Shown in pieces: positions 1-12,700 of a stretch of DNA of 64,000 nt (its first letter is position 1; each line of letters starts with the position of its first letter). This stretch comes from Macropodus opercularis. Its lineage: Eukaryota; Chordata; Actinopteri; Anabantiformes; Osphronemidae. The notes under the pieces were generated by a model, which was not told the origin of the DNA, did not search any database, and saw only the letters and a program-made list of their open reading frames with translations. A program made the position numbers and the translations under genes. Location of the stretch: NCBI GenBank assembly GCA_030770545.1, contig CM061106.1, forward strand, positions 10,001 to 74,000, written 5' to 3'.

Positions 1-1348
1 CACTAGGACAGCACGCGGGATGTGGTGGTCCACGGCGTCAAGGACCTTAAACGTGGCCGAGTCTTCTATGGAGGATAGCTCCGCTCATGCACAGCACATG
101 CTGCACCACACGTGAAGACTGATGGAGGAACCCCCACTGGAAGAAGAGTACTCCACCTGGAACAATTGGACAGAGAAAACAGAAATTAGTTCAAATCTGG
201 TCTTTAATATTAACCCTAAATTAAATTTAATCCAAATCCTTACCTGACCTTTTGACCCCCGGAATCCAAATCCTCCTGGACAGGAAATCTCAACTCTCCT
301 CAAGAAGAGGACTCCACCTGGAACCAACTGGACAGAGAGAAAACTAAAATTAGTTCAAATCTGGCCTTAATATTAATTCATCCTACCTGACCTTTTGACC
401 TCTTAGAATCCAAATCCTCCTAGACAGAAAAACTTAAACTCTTTACACCTAGAAACTCAATTTAACCTTAATTCTGACCTATTGACCTTCTTAACTTAAC
501 CAATTAACTCTGATCAATCTAAATCTATCAATCAATGTTTGATTACGCTAAATTTAATGTGCCACCTCTAAAACAAACCAATTGGCTAAGAGGACATACC
601 CTGGGACTTGATCACCCCAGGGGGCCGCCCTTAGGGGAGGGTGTCTAGTGGTAAATGGCCGAAACGCCCGATGAACCTAAGGTACACTACTGATGATATG
701 TCCTCACAATTTAGTTCAAAATAACTTAGACCAAACTGTCTAAACCCTAACATGGGACTTATACTAAACCTAACAAGTAGACATCAATGCCTAAACCCAA
801 CCTGGCACATTAGCAACAGCTTAACCTCAACCTTGGCTTCCTACTAACCCTAACCATAGGGCCCTCATGCCTAAACCTAACCGTCAGTCCCCAAACTAGG
901 ACTATAACAACTAATTTAACCCTTATCCCTCACCTGGGCATTCCCCTAAACCTAACCGTGGGATCCCTGTGCCTAAACCTAACGATTGAAATCCCAAACG
1001 GAGAACTTGAAAATGTCTCTAAGACCGAAAGCAATCAAACTAGGAGGAACAAATCCAAAAAAATGGCAAAGCTCACCCTTTGCAGCTGTCTCACGGCCTC
1101 CTGGGGGCTGCAGAGGACGCTTTGACCATATAAAGGAATCTGCAAAACACAAGAGTAACTCAAGTATCGAGGAACATGAGTGACAAGCGTCGGCCCGTGC
1201 CTTGCCCTTGGCTCTCCACACCAAACTGCTCTACTCTAAAGGACTAGAGTGGGGGGAGTCATTGAGAAAAAACTCATACACCTAACCCAGCCAGAGCCAT
1301 CGGACAACCTGTTCCTCTGAAAACTAAAAAAGAGTTACTCACAAGTAC

Positions 1349-2385
1349 CTCCAACCTCCATCTTCCCCCCACGGGACGGAAGAGGGAGGAGGGATGCAGG
1401 TGGCGCCTAATCCGGCGGGGTTGTGGTGTTAGTATAACGATGTACACCCACTTCCTATCCCTGCGGAACTCCTTTCCGATTCTGCTCCTCGTGGCGAGGG
1501 CCTGAAAAACCTAAAAAACAGAAGACACATGAAATTTTTCCTCCAACCTCCCACTTCCCCCCACGGGACGGAAGAGGGGGGAGGGATGCAGGTGGCGCCT
1601 AATCCGGCGGGGTTGTGGTGTTAGTATAACGATGTACACCCACTTCCTTTCCCTGCGGAACTCCTTTCCGATTCTGCTCCTCGTGGTGAGGGCCCGGGAA
1701 ACCTAAAGACAGAAGATCCTGGAAAACACACCTAATGGACTCACTTTTTCTTTTTTCTTTTTTCTCCTCCAACCTCCCACTTCCCCCCACGGGACGGAAG
1801 AGGGAGGAGGGATGCAGGTGGCGCCTAATCCGGCGGGGTTGTGGTGTTAGTATAACGATGTACACCCACTTCCTTTCCCTGCGGAACTCCTTTCCGATTC
1901 TGCTCCACGTGGTGAGGGCCCGGGAAACCTAAAAAACAGAAGAAAACCATGGAAAAAGACACCTAAGGAACTCACCCCCTATTTTTCTCTTTTTTTTCTC
2001 CTCCAACCTCCCACTTCCCCCCACGGGACGGAAGAGGGAGGAGGGATGCAGGTGGCGCCTAATCCGGCGGGGTTGTGGTGTTAGTATAACGATGTACACC
2101 CACTTCCTTTCCCTGCGGAACTCCTTTCCGATTCTGCTCCTCGTGGTGAGGGCCCGGGAAACCTAAAAAACAGAAGAAAGCCATGGAAAAAGACACCTAA
2201 GGAACTCACCCCCTATTTTTCTCTTTTTTTTCTCCTCCAACCTCCCACTTCCCCCCACGGGACGGAAGAGGGAGGAGGGATGCAGGTGGCGCCTAATCCG
2301 GCGGGGTTGTGGTGTTAGTATAACGATGTACACCCACTTCCTTTCCCTGCGGAACTCCTTTCCGATTCTGCTCCTCGTGGTGTGG
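1349..2385. repeat. Five tandem sub-repeats of about 190-234 bp
   Basis: The marker ccacgggacggaag recurs near 1370, 1561, 1788, 2022 and 2256, so the spacing is about 191, 227, 234 and 234 bp. Each unit has a well-conserved core of about 150 bp (from the marker to a ctcctcgtggtg block) and a more variable spacer with runs of T and of CCTAAA. The first unit lacks part of the spacer. The core looks faintly like a tRNA-type promoter (gttagtataacg, then ttccgattctg about 50 bp later), but it does not fold into an obvious tRNA, so I call it only a repeat. Confidence 0.85.
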
Positions 2386-3039
2386 CACCAAGACCTACAA
2401 GGATGAAGAGGAAATAACGGAAAAGAACACCAAACCCGGGAACTTGGACAACCACATCAGTCCATTCTAGTTTCAATTCAATTAGCTCAACTTAAATCCA
2501 ATAATCATTAGGTGCCTCACCCTAGGTGTCCAAATGACCCAAGACCTAGAACTCGGTTCTGGTCTAGCCCTGACCGGCGACCCATCAGACCTACGATACA
2601 CCAATGGACTGGGGCAGCTAATACAATGCTAAACTCAACAAATTAGCCCTTAGCTTTCAGAAAACAGACCTAAAAACTCTAACCGTAACCCTAGCTGAGA
2701 ACGCTAACCCTAACCCTAACGCCAACTCTAACCCGGAAGTCAGACCACGCCCCTAAAATTTGCATATTACCCATGATGCATCTGCAAAAATTGACACCAT
2801 AACCGAAAACGCTGCTTCAAAACATGTAGACCCCCGAAAATCGCCCCCCAAGTACACCCGGGAGAACCTCGGCCTCCGCGCTGAAGATCCCCAGAGACTG
2901 CCAGATTGACTCTGAAGAACTGTCTCTGAGCTCTTTTGAGAGCTTCAACACCAGAGACCCCCAGAGGGAGTTCTACGAGGGACCCGCAGCGACTCCAGAG
3001 CACCATTCCTTAGCCAGCTTGGGGTAGGCAGACAGGTTA

Positions 3040-3470
3040 GCATAGGGGGGAGCCTGGTCGAAGCGTGGGGGCTTCCAGACTAGCTGGAGGTACGCTCCAC
3101 CACCAGGAATACTCCCCCTGGGTGGTTACTCTAGACCCTGCTAGCATGGGCGCCTTCCACTGGGGAATGATGGTGAAGCAACGCTTGCTGAACCTGGTAG
3201 TTCTCCAGAGGGAGCGCTCGGGGACGGGGATAGGGTTATCCGCTCGGGGCGCTGCCCCGGGTGGCCCTTTTCCCCTAGCCACCGTAGAATGAGCGCTGTC
3301 TCCACCGGGGAAGTGCTCAGGGGAGGGAGCGAGCCGACGTTCGGGTCGAGCCGGGCGGGCGACAGCTTGTCCCGGAGCTCCCCGAGTGCCGGTCCCGCTC
3401 CCGTTAACGGCAAGACCGAAGAAGACGAGACCCACCTCTCAACCTTGTCTGGGCAGATTGGAGTAACCTA
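3040..3470. other. GC- and CpG-rich segment inside the satellite
   Basis: This part is visibly richer in G+C and in CG dinucleotides than the rest of the satellite. Overlapping open frames of 60-132 codons are present on both strands, as expected from GC-rich DNA, and none resembles a known protein. It lies between the internal sub-repeats and the start of the next unit. CpG-rich segments beside tandem repeats act as promoters for telomeric RNA in mammals; whether that applies here is inference. Confidence 0.5.
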
Positions 3471-3529
3471 ACGGTGCCAACAACCAATCTCAACCTGAAC
3501 AAGGGGTAAGTAGACGGCCCTCCCGGGTC

Positions 3530-4817
3530 CACTAGGACAGCACGCGGGATGTGGTGGTCCACGGCGTCAAGGACCTTAAACGTGGCCGAGTCTTCTATGG
3601 AGGATAGCTCCGCTCATGCACAGCACATGCTGCACCACACGTGAAGACTGATGGAGGAACCCCCACTGGAAGAAGAGTACTCCACCTGGAACAATTGGAC
3701 AGAGAAAACAGAAATTAGTTCAAATCTGGTCTTTAATATTAACCCTAAATTAAATTTAATCCAAATCCTTACCTGACCTTTTGACCCCCGGAATCCAAAT
3801 CCTCCTGGACAGGAAATCTCAACTCTCCTCAAGAAGAGGACTCCACCTGGAACCAACTGGACAGAGAGAAAACTAAAATTAGTTCAAATCTGGCCTTAAT
3901 ATTAATTCATCCTACCTGACCTTTTGACCTCTTAGAATCCAAATCCTCCTAGACAGAAAAACTTAAACTCTTTACACCTAGAAACTCAATTTAACCTTAA
4001 TTCTGACCTATTGACCTTCTTAACTTAACCAATTAACTCTGATCAATCTAAATCTATCAATCAATGTTTGATTACGCTAAATTTAATGTGCCACCTCTAA
4101 AACAAACCAATTGGCTAAGAGGACATACCCTGGGACTTGATCACCCCAGGGGGCCGCCCTTAGGGGAGGGTGTCTAGTGGTAAATGGCCGAAACGCCCGA
4201 TGAACCTAAGGTACACTACTGATGATATGTCCTCACAATTTAGTTCAAAATAACTTAGACCAAACTGTCTAAACCCTAACATGGGACTTATACTAAACCT
4301 AACAAGTAGACATCAATGCCTAAACCCAACCTGGCACATTAGCAACAGCTTAACCTCAACCTTGGCTTCCTACTAACCCTAACCATAGGGCCCTCATGCC
4401 TAAACCTAACCGTCAGTCCCCAAACTAGGACTATAACAACTAATTTAACCCTTATCCCTCACCTGGGCATTCCCCTAAACCTAACCGTGGGATCCCTGTG
4501 CCTAAACCTAACGATTGAAATCCCAAACGGAGAACTTGAAAATGTCTCTAAGACCGAAAGCAATCAAACTAGGAGGAACAAATCCAAAAAAATGGCAAAG
4601 CTCACCCTTTGCAGCTGTCTCACGGCCTCCTGGGGGCTGCAGAGGACGCTTTGACCATATAAAGGAATCTGCAAAACACAAGAGTAACTCAAGTATCGAG
4701 GAACATGAGTGACAAGCGTCGGCCCGTGCCTTGCCCTTGGCTCTCCACACCAAACTGCTCTACTCTAAAGGACTAGAGTGGGGGGAGTCATTGAGAAAAA
4801 ACTCATACACCTAACCC
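3530..4817. repeat. Second satellite copy, truncated at telomeric repeats
   Basis: This repeats bases 1-1288 with an offset of 3,529 and then stops at a cctaaccc hexamer run, where the telomeric tract takes over. In copy 1 the same point continues as agccagagcc. The switch therefore sits on a short stretch shared with the telomeric hexamer, as expected of a joining or healing event at microhomology. Confidence 0.88.
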
Positions 4818-5020
4818 CTAACCCTAACCCTAACCCTAACCCCTAACCCTAACCCTAACCCTAACCCTAACCCCTAACCCCTAACCCCCTAACCCTAACC
4901 CTAACCCCTAACCCTAACCCTAACCCTAACCCCTAACCCTAACCCTAACCCTAACCCCCCCCTAACCCTAACCCTAACCCCCTAACCCTAACCCCCCTAA
5001 CCCTAACCCCCCTTCCCTAA
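4811..5020. repeat. Telomeric repeat tract (CCCTAA)n, about 200 bp
   Basis: About 200 bp of CCCTAA on the plus strand, mixed with 7- and 8-base variants (CCCCTAA, CCCCCTAA) that become more frequent towards the right end. CCCTAA on the plus strand is the orientation of a natural left chromosome end. The tract is nevertheless flanked on its left by at least 4.8 kb of satellite, so it is internal in this assembly. It could be a true interstitial telomeric repeat within a subtelomere or an assembly join. Confidence 0.95.
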
Positions 5021-6078
5021 ACTTGTGAAGTGTTTTCAGACGTCACTTCCTCAGGAGACGTTTTTCTCCAACTTTAATTCGTGTTTGTGTTTTGTTGTAG
5101 CGTTGGATGAGGCTATTCACCGTGGACGTGCTAAAGTGTTGGATGTTGTGCTTTTCTAGTTAAATCTTCTCCTAAATGGGTCCAGATGACTCAGAAGCTC
5201 ACTGTCACTGAGGACTGAGCTGAAGCATCGTCTGCCTCCTGCTCTTTGGTTTTAACAGCCTCACACAGGCCTGTGTGTGTTAAACCTCAGAGACTTTAAG
5301 AAAACACAGAACAAGCCTCGACTGTTTTTAGAGCCAGTTTAATTCACCAAGTTAAAAGCATCAACACACGTTAAACAGAATGTTTGTACTGACACAACCA
5401 AGTTTTTACAGGATCTCTGGGTTGTTATGTGTGAAATTAATACACAGGTTATTAAGCATTAAAAATAAAACTGGAGTAGTTTAATGTTATGTTTTATTAA
5501 TTGGAGGCTTTGAGAGAACGAGGCTGGTCCTGAAAGGTGTAAACACTTAATTCCCAGCTTCCTTAAACGTCTCAGTCTTTGACACAGAGGCTCCAACTAG
5601 TTTGTCTTGTCCATCACAGATTCCATCCAAACCTTGTTCTGAGGATTTCAGCTCTTCAAGGACTCAAACTCCTCAAATGTCTTAATGTTGAGTTGTGACA
5701 ACACCTTTATTGTTGTGGTGATGATCACACTCTGTTAAATGAGTTGAGGGAATGAACAATGCTTTGTTGGAGAGAACTTCTGAAGAGCGTCGTGGTTTCA
5801 TGGCTCCATGTGTCAACATTTCTAACCAGCGCTTCATGGACATATTCAGCTCATGTCACAGGTACCAGCTGCAGCATCTGTAGACAGATATAGATCCTGA
5901 AACACAGGAAAAGAGACGATGACACACGGGAAACGTGGCTTCACTTGGCTGAGTTCTCCTCCGGTATGAAGGACACAGAAACTCACGCTGGTCCAAACCA
6001 CAGCCTCCACTGCCCCCTACTGCTGAAGATAAAGCTCTGCCCTGGACCAAACTAGATGTTGCTGAGGTCCATCAGGAT
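5021..6078. other. No gene recognised between telomeric tract and minisatellite
   Basis: AT-moderate DNA with only short open frames. A TTTATT at 5706-5711 could be the minus-strand poly(A) signal of the NLR gene whose stop codon lies at 6739, but it is 1 kb away and therefore uncertain. A CTCF-like motif lies near 6004-6025. I see no other structure. Confidence 0.5.
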
Positions 6079-6470
6079 CTAAGGTCAGTGGAGCATCACA
6101 CTGACTCGCTAAGAGCAGATCTAAGGTCAGCGGAGCATCGCACTGACTCGCTAAGAGCAGATCTAAGGTCAGTGGAGCATCACACTGACTCACTAAGAGC
6201 AGATCTAAGGTCAGTGGAGCATCACACTGACTCGCTAAGAGCAGATCTAAGGTCAGTGGAGCATCACACTGACTCACTAAGAGCAGATCTAAGGTCAGTG
6301 GAGCATCACACTGACTCACTAAGAGCAGATCTAAGGTCAGTGGAGCATCACACTGACTCACTAAGAGCAGATCTAAGGTCAGCGGAGCATCACACTGACT
6401 CACTAAGAGCAGATCTAAGGTCAGTGGAGCATCACACTGACTCACTAAGAGCAGATCTAAGGTCAGTGGG
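6079..6470. repeat. 42-bp minisatellite, about nine copies
   Basis: The unit is 42 bp, a multiple of three, so frames stay open on both strands: plus reads EHHTDSLRADLRSV repeats and minus reads APLTLDLLLVSQCD repeats. Units differ at only a few bases. It lies just downstream of the NLR stop codon, in possible 3'-UTR or flanking sequence. No splice context or known protein supports coding. Confidence 0.9.
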
Positions 6471-6738
6471 ACATTTCTGATCATGGTTCAGTCTCATCTA
6501 GTTTCATTCTGTCCACTCAGCCTTTCTGCTACTTTCCACTTAGTTCATTAGAGAATTTATGTTTAAATTCTGAATTGGCTGATCTGATGCTGACTGTTCT
6601 CTCTGTCTCTGTCTTTCTGTCACAGCTTCACTGAGAAGGTTGGAGCTTTACAGGAAACACTGGAATCTCTGCTGTGACACTAACTGAGTTAACAAGACTG
6701 ATGGAAGCAGCACAGACTGACTCCAACCTCTACTGACC

Positions 6739-9700
6739 TCAGAGTCTCCAGTAGACAGACTGGACCAGGTCACGAAGACGCTTCACTGATGAATCCTGCA
6801 ATTTGTTGTAGCTCAGGTCCAGTTGAGTCAGATGTGACGGGTTGGACTTCAGAGCTGAGGCCAGAGAATCACAGCTGATCTCTGACAACCTGCAGCGACT
6901 CAATCTGAATAAAGAACCAAAGATGAAACAGTAGAAAACAAAGAGTCAGCTTGAAACCATTCAGTGTCTCATCGTGTGTTTGGAGCTGAAGACGCTTCAA
7001 GAAGTAGAAGTTTAGAAACTAGAAAATAAACAGTGAATGGACTAAACCACAGAAGAAGAAACCAGGCGTTGCCATGGAGACCATCAGTGTGGATCAGTAG
7101 AACATCAGCCTCATGTCTGCAGTTTAGCGTCAGCACAACGTTCACATCACATTAATCTACACAGAACTAAAACATGGAGTCTGACCTCAGAGTCTCCAGT
7201 CGACAGTGAGGACTCTCCAGAAAACCACAAAGATGCTTCACTGATGAAACCTGCAGGTTGTTGTAGCTCAGGTCCAGTTGTGTCAGATGTGACGGGTTGG
7301 ACTTCAGAGCTGAGGCCAGAGAATAACAGCTGATCTCTGACAACCTGCAGCGACTCAATCTGAATAAAGAACCAAAGATGAAACAGTAGAAAACAAAGAG
7401 TCAGCTTGAAACCATTCAGTGTCTCATCGTGTGTTTGGAGCTGAAGACGCTTCAGGAAGTAGAAGTTTAGAAACTAGAAGCTCACAGAAACATTTGATAC
7501 TGAGGAAACATTTAATGGAGTCAAACTGATGGAACCAGTCAAACAAGCAGATCCAGAACTTCTGATTACGGCATCTTGGGTTTGAATGTTGAGTCAGAAC
7601 CAACATTATGGAGCCTTAGAAAAGTGTTGGAGCATCAGCTACTGGTCACAGATTTGAGATTTTATGACTGATTAAACATAATAAATAAAAAAAATAATTA
7701 AAACATTGATGGAATGAAACTAAAAACAAATGAAACCACAGAAGAAGAAAGCAGACGTTGCCATGGAGACCCTCAGTGTGGATCAGTAGAACATCAGCCT
7801 CATGTCTGCAGTTTAGCGTCAGCACAACGTTCACATCACATTAATCTACACAGAACTAAAACATGGAGTCTGACCTCAGAGTCTCCAGTCGACAGTGACG
7901 ACTCTCCAGAAAACCACACAGATGCTTCACTGATGAATCCTGCAGGTCGTTGTAGCTCAGGTCCAGTTGAGTCAGATGTGACGGGTTGGACTTCAGAGCT
8001 GAGGCCAGAGAATCACAGCTGATCTCTGACAAACTGCAGCCACTCAAACTGAATAAAGAACCAAAGATGAATCATTAATAACCAGTCAGACTTGTCCTGA
8101 TCAGTGATCTGTTCACGTTTAAAAGTACACTACTGGTCACAGATTTGATATTTTCTGACTGATTAAATGTTGTTTTGTTTATATTTTCAGTGATAAAATA
8201 AAGAAACAATGATTAAATAAAACTGAAATCAAATTAAACCACAGTAGAAGAAACCAGACGTTGCCATGGAGACCCTCAGTGTGGATCAGTAGAACATCAG
8301 CCTCATGTCTGCAGTTTAGCGTCAGCACAACGTTCACATCACATTAATCTACACAGAACTAAAACATGGAGTCTGACCTCAGAGTCTCCAGTCGACAGTG
8401 AGGACTCTCCAGAAAACCACACAGATGCTTCACTGATGAATCCTGCAGGATGTTGTTACTCAGGTCCAGTTGAGTCAGATGTGACGGGTTGGACTTCAGA
8501 GCTGAGACCAGAGAATCACAGCTGATCTCTGACAAACTGCAGCGACTCAAACTGAATAAAGAACCAAAGATGAAACAGTAGAAAACAAAGAGTCAGCTTG
8601 AAACCATTCAGTGTCTCATCGTGTGTTTGGAGCTGAAGACGCTTCAGGAAGTAGAAGTTTAGAAACTAGAAGCTCACAGAAACATTTGATACTGAGGAAA
8701 CATTTAATGGAGTCAAACTGATGGAACCAGTCAAACAAGCAGATCCAGAACTTCTGATTACGGCATCTTGGGTTTGAATATTGAGTCAGAACCAACATTA
8801 TGGAGCCTTAGAAAAGTGTTGGAGCATCAGCTACTGATCACAGATTTGATATTTTATGACTGATTAAACATAATAATAATAATTTAAAAAAAATTAAATA
8901 ATGAAACAACCATTAAATAAAACTAAAATCAAATGAAACCACAGAAGAAGAAACCAGTCGTTGCCATGGAGACCCTCAGTGTGGATCAGTAGAACATCAG
9001 CCTCATGTCTGCAGTTTAGCGTCAGCACAACGTTCACATCACATTAATCTACACAGAACTAAAACATGGAGTCTGACCTCAGAGTCTCCAGTCGACAGTG
9101 AGGACTCTCCAGAAAACCACACAGAGGCTTCACTGATGAATCCTGCAGGTTGTTCTCACTTAGGTCCAGTTGAGTCAGATGTGATGGGTTGGACTTCAGA
9201 GCTGAGGCCAGAGAATCACAGCTGATCTCTGACAACCTGCAGCGACTCAAACTGAATAAAGAACCAAAGATGAAACAGCAGAAAACAAAGAGTCAGCTTG
9301 AAACCATTCAGTGTCTCATTGTGTGTTTGGAACTGAAGACGCTTCAGGAAGTAGAAGTTAAGAAACTAGAAAATAAACAGTGAAAAGGCCGAAACACAGA
9401 AGAAGAAACGAGACGTTGCCATGGAGACCCTCAGTGTGGATCAGTAGAACATCAGCCTCATGTCTGCAGTTTAGCGTCAGCACAACGTTCACATCACATT
9501 AATCTACACAGAACTAAAACATGGAGTCTGACCTCAGAGTCTCCAGTCGACAGTGAGGACTCTCCAGAAAACCACACAGATGCTTCACTGATGAATCCTG
9601 CAGGTCGTTGAAGCTCAGGTCCAGTTGAGTCAGATGTGACGGGTTGGACTTCAGAGCTGAGGCCAGAGAATCACAGCTGATCTCTGACAAACTGCACCAA

Positions 9701-12700
9701 CTCAATCTGAATAAAGAACCAAAGATGAAACAGTAGAAAACAAAGAGTCAGCTTGAAACCATTCAGTGTCTCATCGTGTAGATGAATCATTAATAACCAG
9801 TCAGATTTGTCCTGATCAGTGATGATCACGTTTAAAAGCCCACAGACAAAGAAATGGTTCACTTCACATGGATCAAGGGATTTTTGCCTGTTGTTTCCAG
9901 GTGGGAAGTGTTTTGGTTTGTGTTGGTTTGAGTTGTGTCTGGTTTCACCTCATTGGATCCTGGATTCAAATGGTTGGGACTGAAACATCTCTGCACTGGT
10001 CTGTAGCTGAATGTTTCTTGACTTTCAGAGCTACTGGAGTCTCATTCTTTCAGTGTTATACTAAGTATTCAATGCTTCTCAGCCACTGCATCAGACAGTG
10101 GAGGCTCTGAGCAGCTCCTTCAGTGGAGACTGATCCAGAGTCAGTGTAGGAAGGAGCGGTGCCACAGATCCTTCATCCACTGCTGTTAGACTCTACAACC
10201 AACCAGTCTAACAGCCACCGTGCAGATCATCTGCTGTAGTTGATCTGGGACTTTATGTTCAGTGTCTGGTAGTTGGAACAGTCGTACATTTGTATAATGG
10301 ATCTTGTTCTTTGCTCCACTTTCATCCTTTCACTTCTTGCTGATTGTTTGTAGCCGTGGTAACAGTTGAATTTCTCCACTGTGGGATCAGTAGAATGATC
10401 TTCTCTCATCTTCCATCCTTGGCTAATGAGGCTGATTCTTCTTCATCTCTCTGGTGCAGTGTGGTCCTTCATCCATCAGGAGGGGCCTCTTAGTTCTCCA
10501 CATTTGTTGTGTGTCAGTCAGTGAGTGTGTATATTGTGTTTTCCACGGGTTTGTGTGTCTAGTGTGTCCTCCCTGGTCCGTGTCTCTGCTTGTGCTGTCC
10601 CTCGTCCTGTCCCTTGGCCTCTAGCTCGGTTCGTTGCTTTGGTTAACTCTTGTGGGTTAGAGTTGAGTCGGTCTCAGGCGTTGGCTTCACCTTGTCAGCT
10701 TCCTGCTCTAGCAGCTGCTTTGTGTTCTAGTTTTCTATTGGCTGCTCTTCTCCTGTCGTGTGCAGTGATTGGTTTGTTCTGGTGTTCAGGGATTCATTGA
10801 CGTCATAGGTCTGTTCCTGTCGTCTCTGGTTCTCTCAGAACCTTTGTGTCAGTCCTGTTCAGAGTGTTGCAGTTTCCGTTCTGGTTCCACAGTGTTTGTC
10901 CTTCTCTGTTATCTGAACTAATATCTGGTCACTTGAGATTAGTCTCCGTCTCTTTCTGCATCTGGGCCCTGCCCTGGTCCGGTTTGAGCTACTGCAACAA
11001 TATCTCTGTGGTGTATTAGTCAAATGTGCTGCCTTTATAGAAATATTATATATTATGCCTTCATAGACTTTGTAATAACAGATTCTCATTAGATTTATTT
11101 CCTGTCTGTGTCTTTTCATTTAAACCAAACCAAATGTGGCCTTAACTACAGACACTAGAAACCCTACGTGTTCAATGTATTTGAAGAGAGACGTGATGAA
11201 CCAAATGTTAAATAACAGTGAGGCTGTAGCTCATCGTTTACACGTTGGACACATCCTGACCTGAGACTTTCCAGATGGCACTGTGGGCTCTCCAGTCCAG
11301 CAGAAAGCAGCTTCACTCCTGAATCCTGCAGCTTGTTGTAACTTAGGTCCAGTTCTTTCAGACTAGAGGACTGGGAGCTGAGAACTGAGGACAGAGCTTC
11401 AAGGCCTCTTTCTGAGATGTTACAGCCACTGAGCCTGAAAAACAGTCAGAGACAGAGAGAAACCATCAGGAGTGTGGGTACTGGCTCAGAGAGGCCACTG
11501 CTTCCTGGACTATCAGTGACCCATGGGACAGAAACCTGCTCACTGTTTCTCTGTGGACATCACTAAATAAAGGTGATGCTGTGTTGACCCAGAGCAGCTT
11601 CAAACACCAGCAGCAGTGACTTCATGGATTTCTTTCCTTAGAACATTGGAACCATTAGAGACATTGATTCATTTGCTGGTGACTCTGTCTGACTGCTTGT
11701 CTCTTAGACTCAATCCCAACTAGATCACTCACAGAAGTTCTTCCGTTCATCAGCACGTCCACATTGAATCAAACCAACCAGTCTCTGCTACGTAGCTCAG
11801 GCTTTTCAGGCTGCTGTGGTCAAACCTTCACTGAACAAACCTGCTCTCAACCCTGGAGAACTAGCAGCTATAGGCCAACATCTAATCTGCCCTTTCTTTC
11901 TAAACCCTTGAAGTCGTAGCCAGACGACCATGTGACCACCTGCGTAACAGAGAGGAACCAGAGGCAGGGGTCAAAGGTCAGTGACCAGGTGACTTGATCA
12001 TCCTGTTGGTTATTATTCAAGGTTCAGGAAGGAACCAGAGACTCAGTCATTGACTGAACTACTGATGTTCACTCTCCTCTGCTGTTGCTGTTACTCTCAA
12101 CTGTCTGGAATCTGTTTCCATGATTCCAGTGTGTTGTCACTTCAACAGGTTTTAGTTCTATTAACACACGTTCAAGCTGTTAATGTGTCTAATGTGTAGA
12201 TGGATCATTCAGCTCAGCTGCAGACGTCTCTGGCTGAGGACAACTCCAGGCTGTTGATACACATTTCAGTCATGTGAGGACTTACACAGCTTTGTTGGAG
12301 GCTTTGACGACTGGCAGCAGCCTCAGCAGAGCCTCCTCTGAACCAGAGTATTTCCTCAGGTCAAACACGTCCAGATCTTCTTCTGATGACAGTAAGATGA
12401 AGACCAGAGCCGACCACTGAGCAGGAGACAGTTCATGTGTGGAGAGACGTCCTGATCTCAGGTTCTGTTGGATCTGCTCCACTAGAGAACCATCATTCAG
12501 TTCATTCAGACAGTGGAACAGGTTGATGCTTCTCTCTGCAGACAGATCCTCACTGAGCTTCTTCTTGATGTACTGGACTGTTTCCTGATTGGTCTGTGAG
12601 CTACTTCCTGTCTGGGTCATCAGACCTTGTAGAAGAGTCTGATTGGTCTGCAGTGAAAGACCGAGGAGGAAGCGGAGGAACAGGTCCAGGTGTCCATTTG

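Larger units (their letters stand above)
1..3529. repeat. Subtelomeric satellite, full 3,529-bp unit
   Basis: The sequence at 1 restarts at 3530 and I saw no difference over the 1,288 bases compared, so the unit is 3,529 bp. From left to right it holds an AT-rich part (about 120-560), a stretch rich in degenerate CCTAAC-like hexamers (about 730-990), five internal sub-repeats (1349-2385), another telomere-like stretch (about 2650-2740) and a GC-rich segment (3040-3470). Short open frames occur on both strands but none looks like a known protein. Its position beside (CCCTAA)n supports a subtelomeric satellite. The left end of the window cuts the array, so the true copy number is unknown. Confidence 0.85.

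Noticed and set aside
600..690. Possible 5S or small nuclear RNA gene in the satellite
   Set aside because: Compared by eye with 5S, U1, U2 and U5 conserved cores; no match.
3037..3435. 132-codon minus-strand frame in the satellite
   Set aside because: GC-rich DNA gives long frames by chance, overlapping frames exist on both strands, and no protein family is recognisable.
6017..6484. 130- and 155-codon frames across the 42-bp repeat, and a resemblance to a CRISPR array
   Set aside because: The repeats are directly adjacent with no unique spacers, and the unit length divisible by three keeps both strands open. It is a minisatellite in a vertebrate genome.
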